A program made the position numbers and the translations under genes. Positions 1 to 6,314 of a stretch of 6,502 bases of DNA are shown one piece after another. How positions within the stretch are numbered: position 1 is the stretch's first letter; every line of letters starts with the position of its first letter. The notes under the pieces were generated by a model that saw nothing but the letters and a program-made list of their open reading frames with translations, was not told the DNA's origin and made no database searches. The DNA is from Crocinitomicaceae bacterium (GTDB lineage Bacteria > Bacteroidota > Bacteroidia > Flavobacteriales_D > Crocinitomicaceae): NCBI GenBank assembly GCA_023264075.1, contig JALQTG010000322.1, positions 1 to 6,502 of the forward strand, read 5' to 3'.

Positions 1-161
1 CAGGCAAATTTGACAAATCCGATGTGCGCATTTTTGGTAAACCAGTATGCAGAATGTATCGCCGAATGGGAATTGCATTTACGTATGACGAAAACGGAAG
101 TGACTTGCAAGCACTGCGTCAAAAAGCAGCTGAAATTGCCCGATGTATTGAGGTTAACTAA
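1..161 (+). CDS. purT: Formate-dependent phosphoribosylglycinamide formyltransferase (PurT), C-terminal end, 5' partial
   Basis: This is the tail of a gene entering from the left edge: the first full codon is at 3, there are 52 residues, and TAA is at 159-161. The peptide contains FGKP followed after five residues by RRMGIA. That is the C-terminal signature of PurT, an ATP-grasp enzyme that uses formate and ATP to formylate GAR in cytoplasmic purine synthesis. The last ~25 residues (LQALRQKAAEIARCIEV) fit its final amphipathic helix. PurK has a related ending (GK.....RKMGH), but the RRMG(I/V)A form favours PurT. The usual Glu after GKP is Val here, a minor deviation. The gene converges on the barrel operon with only 2 bp between stop codons, and no terminator hairpin is visible there, so any terminator must lie inside the opposing gene. 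The catalytic part is outside the window. Confidence 0.82.
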   Translation, partial: GKFDKSDVRIFGKPVCRMYRRMGIAFTYDENGSDLQALRQKAAEIARCIEVN

Positions 162-163
162 CA

Positions 164-1750
164 TTAATAGGATAAGGATCGCTCATTCCAAAGGGCTGTG
201 CGAATTCCTCCAAAAACAAAGAATACCTGTTCATTTAACACTCCTGAGCGCCATTCTGCTGCTGGGAGAACAAAGGCTTTTAACCTGATTTTCGGCAGGA
301 TCATATATGCGGCTTCGAGTGTAAGGCGTGTTCGATTCAACTTTCCATTACCCCCAATAAAATATCCGTATTCATATGGCCGCTCCGTGTAAGAACGATA
401 TATATCTTCCCCATACATAAAGTCCGCGTTACTATCACCTCCACCCTGCTGAACGACCATAAATTCAGCACGCAGCCTCAATTTTCGCTTGTAGTTTACT
501 TCCACAAAACTAAACGATTCCACAAAATTGGCCCCCAATGGATGTCCTAACGGAATACTTTGATGTCCCCAGTTGGTTCCTTGATTAACGTGAGAAAACG
601 TAAACGGTCGTGCGAAATTAATTTCTGAAGAGTACGTCATAGTTGTGTTTCGAGATAAGCATCCTTTTCCTTTAAAACCGATTTGTCCAGCATATTTATT
701 TGACCACCAACGGGAGCGACTCATTAATTCGCCCAACACAAAATCGTCAATCAGGAATTGACCGTACGCCATAATAGGTCCGAAATTATAACTGAAATTC
801 GTACCTAACAAAATCCGGTCTTGTGAACCAATACTATATTCTGTGGGGCGATAAAACAAGAATGGATTCAAATATTCCCACTCGTACCCACGGTTCAGCA
901 ATGTATCGCGCGGTTGAAATACAACTGATTCAAACAACCCAATCTGAAATCGATTTGTCGCTTGGAAATTTAGGTAATGTGTAGAAGCGAACTTCGATTG
1001 CCATTGATTCCCTTCGCGTTCGCGCAAAAATTGGTACAGGTTGACAAATTGAAACTTCCAGAGTGTCGAACGAATTTGAACAAACGGATAGGGCGCGCTG
1101 AAATCACTTAATAACATCGAACGCTGACCTTCCCCAATGAAATTGTGGTCGACACCCGCTTGAAAATTGAAAAACTTATTCGGCGTATAACTCAAGCGGA
1201 AAAAAGGTTGGATTTCATTTCTTCTATTTCCGTTTTCTGACCACAAATAGGTATTGGGAAGAATACCGTTCCTGTTTTCTATACCCAAAGATCGCTCGTA
1301 ATAACTTCCAAGCACCATCGCACGGAAATACAACTTATCTCCTATATGAGAAGTAAGTCCTAACCCTGCACCAGCTCGCACTGAGGAACGATTTCCCAAG
1401 AAAGAAGATTCCATTGAACCAAGAGCGTTGATAATTGGGAAAATATTGGTTTTTGAAAAATAAGGCCGACCATTATTTGATTTCGTGCTTGCTTTAGAAA
1501 TCGTATACCCTGGATTGAGCAACTGAACTCCAACCAATGGTTTAACAGACGAATGATTTATGTTTATTTCATGCCCATAGATGCCAAAAAATGGATCTAA
1601 ATTCATAAAGCTTACCTCAGACGAAGACCCAATAATTTCTAAAGGGTTACAAACCAATCCTTCTTGCTTCAAAATGATATCCAGGCTGTCATCCTGACCC
1701 CAACTCGCAGCTCGCAACAAACAACACCCTATGACCAATAATTTCCTCAA
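164..1750 (-). CDS. Wzi/capsule-assembly-like outer-membrane beta-barrel protein, downstream copy
   Basis: This 528-residue protein begins with a short signal peptide (RK, then LLVIGCCLL, probable cleavage around residue 19) and continues as alternating aromatic/polar segments typical of an outer-membrane barrel. Landmarks are NFIGEGQRSMLLSD (203-216), GLFESVVF (271-278), IPLGHPLGANFVESF (399-413) and the C-terminal strand GGIRTALW ending SLSY. All are shared with the adjacent upstream gene, so the two are paralogues. The pattern matches the Wzi-like capsule-assembly family. E. coli Wzi is an outer-membrane lectin holding capsule at the surface, but the role of Bacteroidota members is not established. 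I recall some flavobacterial relatives being named after gliding protein RemB, with low certainty. The start is TTG, immediately after the TAG of the upstream gene. The next Met (49) would remove the signal peptide, so TTG is preferred, and expression probably depends on translational coupling. Confidence 0.72.
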   Translation of the reverse strand: MRKLLVIGCCLLRAASWGQDDSLDIILKQEGLVCNPLEIIGSSSEVSFMNLDPFFGIYGHEININHSSVKPLVGVQLLNPGYTISKASTKSNNGRPYFSKTNIFPIINALGSMESSFLGNRSSVRAGAGLGLTSHIGDKLYFRAMVLGSYYERSLGIENRNGILPNTYLWSENGNRRNEIQPFFRLSYTPNKFFNFQAGVDHNFIGEGQRSMLLSDFSAPYPFVQIRSTLWKFQFVNLYQFLREREGNQWQSKFASTHYLNFQATNRFQIGLFESVVFQPRDTLLNRGYEWEYLNPFLFYRPTEYSIGSQDRILLGTNFSYNFGPIMAYGQFLIDDFVLGELMSRSRWWSNKYAGQIGFKGKGCLSRNTTMTYSSEINFARPFTFSHVNQGTNWGHQSIPLGHPLGANFVESFSFVEVNYKRKLRLRAEFMVVQQGGGDSNADFMYGEDIYRSYTERPYEYGYFIGGNGKLNRTRLTLEAAYMILPKIRLKAFVLPAAEWRSGVLNEQVFFVFGGIRTALWNERSLSY

Positions 1751-3340
1751 CTAAAAATCCATGTATTGGTTAAACAAGCGTGTTTTGAGTCCGAAGAAGA
1801 CCATTCCCACATTGCGTTGGCCTGCCAATTCTCCTTCGCTTTGGCGATAAATCACTTTAGTAAACGCACATAAGTTTGTCGTTGGATTAAAGCGATAGCC
1901 GACTTCTAACGCGGCAAGAAGCACGTTTTGACGATCATACTGTGCCTCTAATTCACGGGATTCAAACAAATTCGATTGCCCTTCCATCGGTTGATCAGCA
2001 CGGTAAATAATACCTTGTGTTTGAATGTAGAGCGACTTCCACACATAGCTCGCACGCGCAATCACTTCATCGAAACCATTCCCCAACGTATGAGCTAGCG
2101 GAAGATTATAGTGTGTGTATGCCATTCTGCGATTATTCGCTGCGTACAATCGTTCTGTTGCTTTGTTGTATTCGATGTGCGCCGTTAAATTCTTTACCCC
2201 AAACAAATCAGCACTTCTCCAACCTAACTGTACCCCATATTGTGGCGTTGAACTAATTTCATCTGTAGCGAGCTGACCAAATACCAAGTGCTTCTTTCCA
2301 AGAACATACGCAAAATTCAACCCGATTAAACTCTTTGCTTCTTGATTTTCCCAACCGAAAACGGCTGTGCTTACACCAATTACTGGATTAAAATACAACG
2401 GAGACATCCACTGCGATTGTATCGAATCCTCTCGGAAATAAACTGTCGCCTCGAACAACCCAAGGGTGAGTCGCTCTGTAGGTTTATAGGTCAGATAATG
2501 CGCTGAATAGTTCTTCTTTTCAAACGGCGCTTCAACCGCATTGGTGAATGCACGACGAAATAAATTCAAGTGCTTGGCTTTTAACACACTGTAATTCCAT
2601 TTCTTCCAAAGTGTCATATCAACGCGTAGTGTGGTCGCATTAAACGAGTTGTCCGACAACAACAACGAACGGTGACCCCATCCAATAAAATTCGGGTTAT
2701 TTCCAAATTGCAACGCTACAAACTTGGCGGGACGATAGCGTACATAAGACATCGAAGACGCATAGTCAAATCCATTATCACCAAATGGCTTCGTTCGTCC
2801 ACCACCTGGAATAGCAGCATGTTCTTTAATATAATTTCCGCTAACAATGCGCTGTTCGCTTCGCTCGGAAAAATAAGTAGTTTGGTAGGACGCAAACCGC
2901 GATTGATTCTCATAAAAAGTAGTGAAGAATGAAACTTTGTTCATGACTTCACCGCTCACTTGAAATCCTCGCGTGTTTTGAAAGAGATTATTTTGCTCGA
3001 TTCCGCGTTCCCTTCCAACGGCACCATTTATTAACGGATCAAACGCAAAAAAATAGTCTTCCCCTTTTATTTGCGTAAAATGCTCGTGAAATAATTTTCT
3101 TCTGAACCAACCATAGTGCGTCGTAGAATCTTCCCAAAGGTATTCTACCTGTTGAATAGCTCCTTGCGTTGCCGGAAACAAACCCGTTCCCGTGAAACCG
3201 ATCTTTGAATCTCCGTGCATGCTGAGCAGGTAAGTATCTTTAAACATCGCACCCATTGGCAACAAAATTTCCTGTGCTGCGCTCGGGAATGCCGAGAATA
3301 GTGTAAGTAGTGTAAGAAGACAGAACGCCTTTGGTTTCAT
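1751..3340 (-). CDS. Wzi/capsule-assembly-like outer-membrane beta-barrel protein, upstream copy
   Basis: This 529-residue protein has a clear Sec signal peptide (MKPKAF, a Leu/Phe-rich core, then AFPSAAQ with cleavage near residue 23). The rest is barrel-like, with many alternating aromatic and polar residues and no cytoplasmic-type domain. Motifs are NFIGWGHRSLLLSD (217-230), GLFEATVYF (294-302) and LPLAHTLGNGFDE (413-425); the C-terminus LKTRLFNQYMDF ends in Phe, as expected for a strand recognised by the BAM machinery. They align in order and spacing with the downstream copy. Outside these blocks the two are quite different, so the duplication is old. ATG at 3340 is supported by the signal peptide. 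It is the first gene of a two-gene leftward operon. The family is Wzi-like (surface polysaccharide attachment is a plausible role), but no capsule genes are visible in the window to confirm this. Confidence 0.74.
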   Translation of the reverse strand: MKPKAFCLLTLLTLFSAFPSAAQEILLPMGAMFKDTYLLSMHGDSKIGFTGTGLFPATQGAIQQVEYLWEDSTTHYGWFRRKLFHEHFTQIKGEDYFFAFDPLINGAVGRERGIEQNNLFQNTRGFQVSGEVMNKVSFFTTFYENQSRFASYQTTYFSERSEQRIVSGNYIKEHAAIPGGGRTKPFGDNGFDYASSMSYVRYRPAKFVALQFGNNPNFIGWGHRSLLLSDNSFNATTLRVDMTLWKKWNYSVLKAKHLNLFRRAFTNAVEAPFEKKNYSAHYLTYKPTERLTLGLFEATVYFREDSIQSQWMSPLYFNPVIGVSTAVFGWENQEAKSLIGLNFAYVLGKKHLVFGQLATDEISSTPQYGVQLGWRSADLFGVKNLTAHIEYNKATERLYAANNRRMAYTHYNLPLAHTLGNGFDEVIARASYVWKSLYIQTQGIIYRADQPMEGQSNLFESRELEAQYDRQNVLLAALEVGYRFNPTTNLCAFTKVIYRQSEGELAGQRNVGMVFFGLKTRLFNQYMDF

Positions 3341-3345
3341 GCGGC

Positions 3346-3377
3346 TAAAGATAGGAAAGATTTTGCTATTTGGTAAA
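3346..3377 (-). promoter_or_regulatory. Possible Bacteroidota-type promoter for the barrel operon
   Basis: Read on the minus strand, TTTA (3377-3374) is followed after 20 bp by TATCTTTA (3353-3346). This approximates the Bacteroidota consensus TTTG-N19/20-TAnnTTTG, with one mismatch in each box. The -7-like box ends only 5 bp before the ATG at 3340, so transcription would begin almost at the start codon and give a very short leader. This is either a nearly leaderless mRNA or a chance match in AT-rich DNA. No other better match was found in the 66 bp between the gene and the repeat. Confidence 0.3.
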
Positions 3378-3406
3378 GGTGGGTGATTTTGGATTTCAGC
3401 TCTACT

Positions 3407-3554
3407 GTCCTCCCCCTTAATCCCCCTCTAAAGGGCGAAACACGTTGGGTGCTACTTGATGTTAAGTTGGTTTAGATTGTTCATTTTATACCATAACCCC
3501 AATTGGGAAGGGTAAACCATTTCCCCCTTTCGGAGGGGGACTAAGGGGGAGGAC
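3407..3554. repeat. 148-bp element with 22-bp GC-rich terminal inverted repeats (MITE/REP-like)
   Basis: The left end, GTCCTCCCCCTTA then A and TCCCCCTC (3407-3428), is matched on the opposite strand by 3554-3533 at 21 of 22 positions. Each arm also contains its own small hairpin: CCCT/AGGG at 3424-3435, and CCCCCT/AGGGGG at 3523-3539 with a TTCGG loop. The ~100-bp interior is AT-richer and non-coding, with a 10-bp palindrome CCCAATTGGG (3498-3507) and GGTTTA/TAAACC (3469-3474, 3513-3518). The C/G-run arms differ sharply from the surrounding DNA. There is no ORF inside, and no convincing target-site duplication is seen at the borders. It resembles dispersed non-autonomous repeats; copy number cannot be judged from one window. 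Neither hairpin is followed by a T-run, so it is not called a terminator, although a transcript through it would fold strongly. Confidence 0.8.
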
Positions 3555-3579
3555 TGGAAGAAATTGAAAATTGGAAATA

Positions 3580-3987
3580 TTACCGACACCCAGCACAAAA
3601 CCCGTGCGCTTGTATCTCTATTTCATCAATCTGGTAATTCGGCAGACTTATTTTTGGAAGCGCTGGCACGTCTACACAGAAGATTTCCTTGCATTTTTTA
3701 CACTGAAAGTGCACGTGGCTGTGTTCGTGTGCTCCAGCTTCATGATGACATTCCGTGGGACACAATGCTAATTTCTTAACATCACCTGGCATCACAATTT
3801 CGTGAATCAATCCTTTCTCAATAAATGATTTAATTGTTCGGTAGAGCGTAATTCGATCAAAGTCGTTTAGCGCATCTTCAATATCAGATACCGCAATGGC
3901 TTTGTCATTATCCATAAAGACTTGCAACACCTCTTTACGAAAAGATGTTAGTCGAAGACGTTTATCCTTTAATAATTGCTCAATCAT
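3580..3987 (-). CDS. Fur-family metal-dependent repressor, probably Zur-like
   Basis: A 135-residue cytoplasmic DNA-binding protein. Residues 1-65 form the winged helix, with the typical RLTSFRKEVLQVF start and the recognition segment DRITLYRTIKSFIEKGLIHEI (44-64). Residues 66-135 form the dimerisation and metal-sensing domain. Visible ligands are C76, C80, H81, H82, the HEHSHVH run (87-93), a CxxC at 96-99, C104, and a second CxxC at 131-134. The two CxxC pairs are the usual structural zinc site of the family; the HxHxHVH run fits the sensory site. It is divergent from a ZnuD-like receptor, with an operator-like repeat in the shared 51-bp spacer. This suggests that it represses both genes when metal is plentiful. 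Zinc is inferred from the receptor; iron (Fur), manganese (Mur) or peroxide sensing (PerR) is not excluded by sequence alone. The protein is compact, and ATG 3987 gives a normal N-terminus. Confidence 0.9.
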   Translation of the reverse strand: MIEQLLKDKRLRLTSFRKEVLQVFMDNDKAIAVSDIEDALNDFDRITLYRTIKSFIEKGLIHEIVMPGDVKKLALCPTECHHEAGAHEHSHVHFQCKKCKEIFCVDVPALPKISLPNYQIDEIEIQAHGFCAGCR

Positions 3988-4027
3988 ATTTGCAATATTG
4001 TTGCATTTAAATATATTTGCAACATTG
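3988..4027. promoter_or_regulatory. Putative Fur/Zur-type operator in the divergent spacer (TTTGCAA repeats)
   Basis: TGCAA-N5-TTGCA at 3991-4005 is a perfect 5-bp-arm dyad. A 13-bp direct repeat, ATTTGCAAtATTG (3988-4000) and ATTTGCAAcATTG (4015-4027), differs at one base, with copies offset by 27 bp. TGTTGCA (3999-4005) and TGCAACA (4018-4024) form a further 7-bp dyad. The half-sites lie over both boxes of the receptor promoter, and the whole region starts directly beside the repressor start codon. Position and symmetry fit autoregulation plus repression of the receptor by the adjacent Fur-family protein. The second copy lacks a good right arm, so it may be a weaker site. I do not recognise this as a previously named consensus. 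Confidence 0.6.
3989..4019 (+). promoter_or_regulatory. Bacteroidota-type promoter of the TonB-dependent receptor
   Basis: TTTG at 3989-3992, a 19-bp spacer, and TATATTTG at 4012-4019 match the Bacteroidota housekeeping consensus TTTG-N19-TAnnTTTG exactly. Transcription would begin a few bases past 4019, giving a leader of roughly 15 nt to the ATG at 4039. This excludes the upstream in-frame ATG at 3976, which lies before the promoter. The reverse complement of the -7 region (TATATTTA, 4015-4008) could serve the repressor gene, but no well-spaced TTTG accompanies it. Confidence 0.72.
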
Positions 4028-4038
4028 ATTCAAAAAGT

Positions 4039-6309
4039 ATGCAAACAAAAGTAGGAATATTTCTTTATACTTCCATTTTTTCACTGGTCTCCTTAGGCCA
4101 ATCATTTGAAGGTAAAGTTGTAGATAAGAAGACAAAAGAAGTGATCCCCTACGCGCGCATCAGCATTGAATCCCTACATTTGAATGCGACTACGGATAGT
4201 TTGGGCACATTTCGTTTCGACCAGCTACCTACAGCCTTTGTTGAATTTAAAGTTACCGCTTTTGACTACCGACCAGCACTGGTGAAAATAAATATTCCAA
4301 CCACCAATTCTGCTCTATTTGAATTAACGGCTCAACATATTTTATTAGATGAAGTAATTGTGACCGCCAGTGAAGGAAAGCTGCGCAACGAAAACATCAC
4401 ATCGATCGAATATCGCTCAAAAAATAGCTTATTCGAGAGCGGTGCCACAACGATGGGAGAAGCCTTGAATCTAATGGCGGGTGTTCAACAAGCAACGATC
4501 GGTGTCGGAATTGCCAAACCCGTGATTCGTGGTTTAGGAGGGATGCGCGTAGTTTCTTATTGGAGTGGATTGCGCATAGAAAATCAGCAGTGGGGGGACG
4601 ACCATGGAATGGGGGCTTCTGAAGTTGGTTTACAAGGCATTGAAATCATCAAAGGTCCAGCTTCCATCTTGTACGGTGCAGATGCGTTAGGTGGCGTAAT
4701 CCACTATGTCGATGAAGACTATGCACCCACCAATAGCACAACAGGTTATGCCTCTACACGATTTGATTTAAACTCGATGGGAACAACCACTGAATTTGGC
4801 TACAAAATCAACAAAGGGAAACTGAAATTCAATTTGTTTGCGAACTACATCAACCATGCTGACTTTCAACTTCCTTCGGGGCGCTATATTCAAAACTCCC
4901 GTTTCTGGGGGGCAAATGTAAAGATGTCACTTGGCTACAGAAAAGGAAACTATGTCTTTAATCTTCGCTACCACACCGCATTCAATCGCTTAGGAATTCC
5001 TGGTCACACACATGAAGAAGACGCTACTACAGAAGATTTTTTACGCGATGTTCGCGGGCGACGCAATACGCTTCCTGCTCAATTGATCTTCAACAACTTC
5101 TTATTGGTGGAAAACAAGTGGTTTTTCAAACGCTCCGAATTACTTGTTCAATTTGGAAACACCAACAACTTCTTGCGCGAGTTCGACGAAAAAGTGACCA
5201 TTCCATACACGAGCTTAATCTTAAACAACTCTACCTATAATTTGCGCTATACCTACAACTTAAATGAACGCATCGATGTCAAATTTGGGGCGCAAGGAAT
5301 GGTACAGACAAATCTGAATTTCGGAACCTCTGAAACTTATCTCATTCCCAACGGAAACACTATCGACAATGGTGCTTTTGCCTTGATCAGCGCGACGCAC
5401 AACAAGTGGCGTTTCCAAGGTGGGGTGCGTTACGACTTACGTTTAATCAATTCGTTTCGTCCAGAAGTGGACAGTTCGATAACCACCAACATTGATACGG
5501 AACCCGTTAATCGTCAGTACTCGAGTTTCAACTCGTCCTTTGGGGCCGTTCATAATACAGAGCGCACCACCACACGGATAAACATTTCCAGCGGGTTTAG
5601 AGCGCCTCACTTGGCCGAACTACTTGCCGACGGATTGCACCATGGCTCTTCTCGCTACGAGCGGGGCGATCGCAATTTGGTTTCGGAGCAAGCCATTCAA
5701 CTTGATCTTGCTCTGGAGTTGCATTTTGAACACTTAGAAATCATTATCAATCCTTACTTTAATCGCATTCAACACTTTATTTATCTGCAGAATAGCGACT
5801 CGATGATTGGCAGCTATAAATTATTCGAATTCAAACAACTGGACCTAGCTTACCTTTACGGAGGAGAAGTGGGCGTTCACTATCACCCACATCGCATTCA
5901 CCGCTTACATTTAGAATCGAATTTCAGCATTACGATCGGTCAAGATGCGCAGGGAGATGCCTTGAATCTCATGCCACAGCCTAATACGGTTAACCGCATT
6001 CGGTTCGATATTGCCAACAAACAACTGTTTCAAGTGAAAAGTGTACTCTTGGAGCACCAGTACTTCCTCCCACAAAATCGTGTTGGACGCAATGAGCTGC
6101 CTACCAGGGAATACCACCTTGTGCATGTAGCCTTGGATATGGGAATTCGATATAATGATCAATTCTCATTTAAAGCGGGCGTGCGCAACCTAACGAATAG
6201 TTCGTTTATCGCACATTTATCACCATTTAGAAACTTGGGAATCCCTCAACCGGGGATAAACTTTTTCCTAAGTGTAAAATACAATTTTAGTAATCCACAT
6301 AAACCATAA
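4039..6309 (+). CDS. TonB-dependent outer-membrane receptor, ZnuD-like (probable zinc uptake)
   Basis: A 756-residue outer-membrane transporter energised by TonB. Order: signal peptide (1-21, ending SLGQ); carboxypeptidase-regulatory-like domain (about 23-88, FEGKVVDKKTKEVIPYA start); LDEVIVTAS (103-111), the usual segment before the plug; plug (about 120-228, with RGLGGMRV and IEIIKGPASILYGADALGG); then the barrel to the C-terminus (VKYNFSNPHKP). Family-specific marks are WGDDHGMG in the plug (D188, H189), GIPGHTHEED (319-328), a LAELLADGLHH block (525-535), a His cluster HYHPHRIHRLH (614-624), and a PQPGINF motif near the end. From memory, meningococcal ZnuD coordinates zinc through an Asp-His pair in the plug plus barrel Glu and His residues, and also has a GVPGH loop. 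The correspondence is good but unaligned. ATG 4039 is chosen over 3976 because it starts the signal peptide and follows the promoter. Copper or another metal chelate remains possible. Confidence 0.85.
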   Translation: MQTKVGIFLYTSIFSLVSLGQSFEGKVVDKKTKEVIPYARISIESLHLNATTDSLGTFRFDQLPTAFVEFKVTAFDYRPALVKINIPTTNSALFELTAQHILLDEVIVTASEGKLRNENITSIEYRSKNSLFESGATTMGEALNLMAGVQQATIGVGIAKPVIRGLGGMRVVSYWSGLRIENQQWGDDHGMGASEVGLQGIEIIKGPASILYGADALGGVIHYVDEDYAPTNSTTGYASTRFDLNSMGTTTEFGYKINKGKLKFNLFANYINHADFQLPSGRYIQNSRFWGANVKMSLGYRKGNYVFNLRYHTAFNRLGIPGHTHEEDATTEDFLRDVRGRRNTLPAQLIFNNFLLVENKWFFKRSELLVQFGNTNNFLREFDEKVTIPYTSLILNNSTYNLRYTYNLNERIDVKFGAQGMVQTNLNFGTSETYLIPNGNTIDNGAFALISATHNKWRFQGGVRYDLRLINSFRPEVDSSITTNIDTEPVNRQYSSFNSSFGAVHNTERTTTRINISSGFRAPHLAELLADGLHHGSSRYERGDRNLVSEQAIQLDLALELHFEHLEIIINPYFNRIQHFIYLQNSDSMIGSYKLFEFKQLDLAYLYGGEVGVHYHPHRIHRLHLESNFSITIGQDAQGDALNLMPQPNTVNRIRFDIANKQLFQVKSVLLEHQYFLPQNRVGRNELPTREYHLVHVALDMGIRYNDQFSFKAGVRNLTNSSFIAHLSPFRNLGIPQPGINFFLSVKYNFSNPHKP

Positions 6310-6314
6310 ATAAC

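Noticed and set aside
10..288. Plus-strand open frame of 92 codons at the left edge
   Set aside because: The adjacent frame (codons from 3) encodes a recognisable PurT C-terminus ending at 161, and the rest of this frame overlaps the 3' end of the opposing barrel gene.
1724..1750. Lipobox-like VIGC at residues 6-9 of the second barrel protein
   Set aside because: The hydrophobic core before the Cys would be only about four residues, and a beta-barrel of this family is not expected to be lipidated. Signal peptidase I cleavage near residue 19 is more likely.
2017..2932. Plus-strand and alternative minus-strand open frames inside the first barrel gene
   Set aside because: They are antisense or shifted shadows with no recognisable protein features, within a clearly coding minus-strand gene.
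3523..3539. GC-rich hairpin with TTCGG loop as an intrinsic terminator for the repressor gene
   Set aside because: There is no T-run on either strand after the stem, and the hairpin is part of the larger inverted-repeat element.
3390..3570. Target-site duplication flanking the inverted-repeat element
   Set aside because: The bases outside the two ends (CTCTACT on the left, TGGAAGA on the right) do not match as a direct repeat.
3564..3779. Plus-strand open frames opposite the repressor gene
   Set aside because: They are antisense to a confidently identified Fur-family gene and have no signal, domain or promoter of their own.
3976..4038. Upstream in-frame ATG giving the receptor 21 extra residues
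   Set aside because: It lies before the consensus promoter and overlaps the repressor's coding start. The extension (MLNHICNIVAFKYICNIDSKS) would put a polar stretch before the signal peptide.
3988..4038. A well-formed separate promoter for the repressor on the minus strand
   Set aside because: TATATTTA (4015-4008) is a fair -7 box, but the nearest TTTG (4034-4031) leaves a 15-bp spacer, too short for the consensus, so no feature was called.
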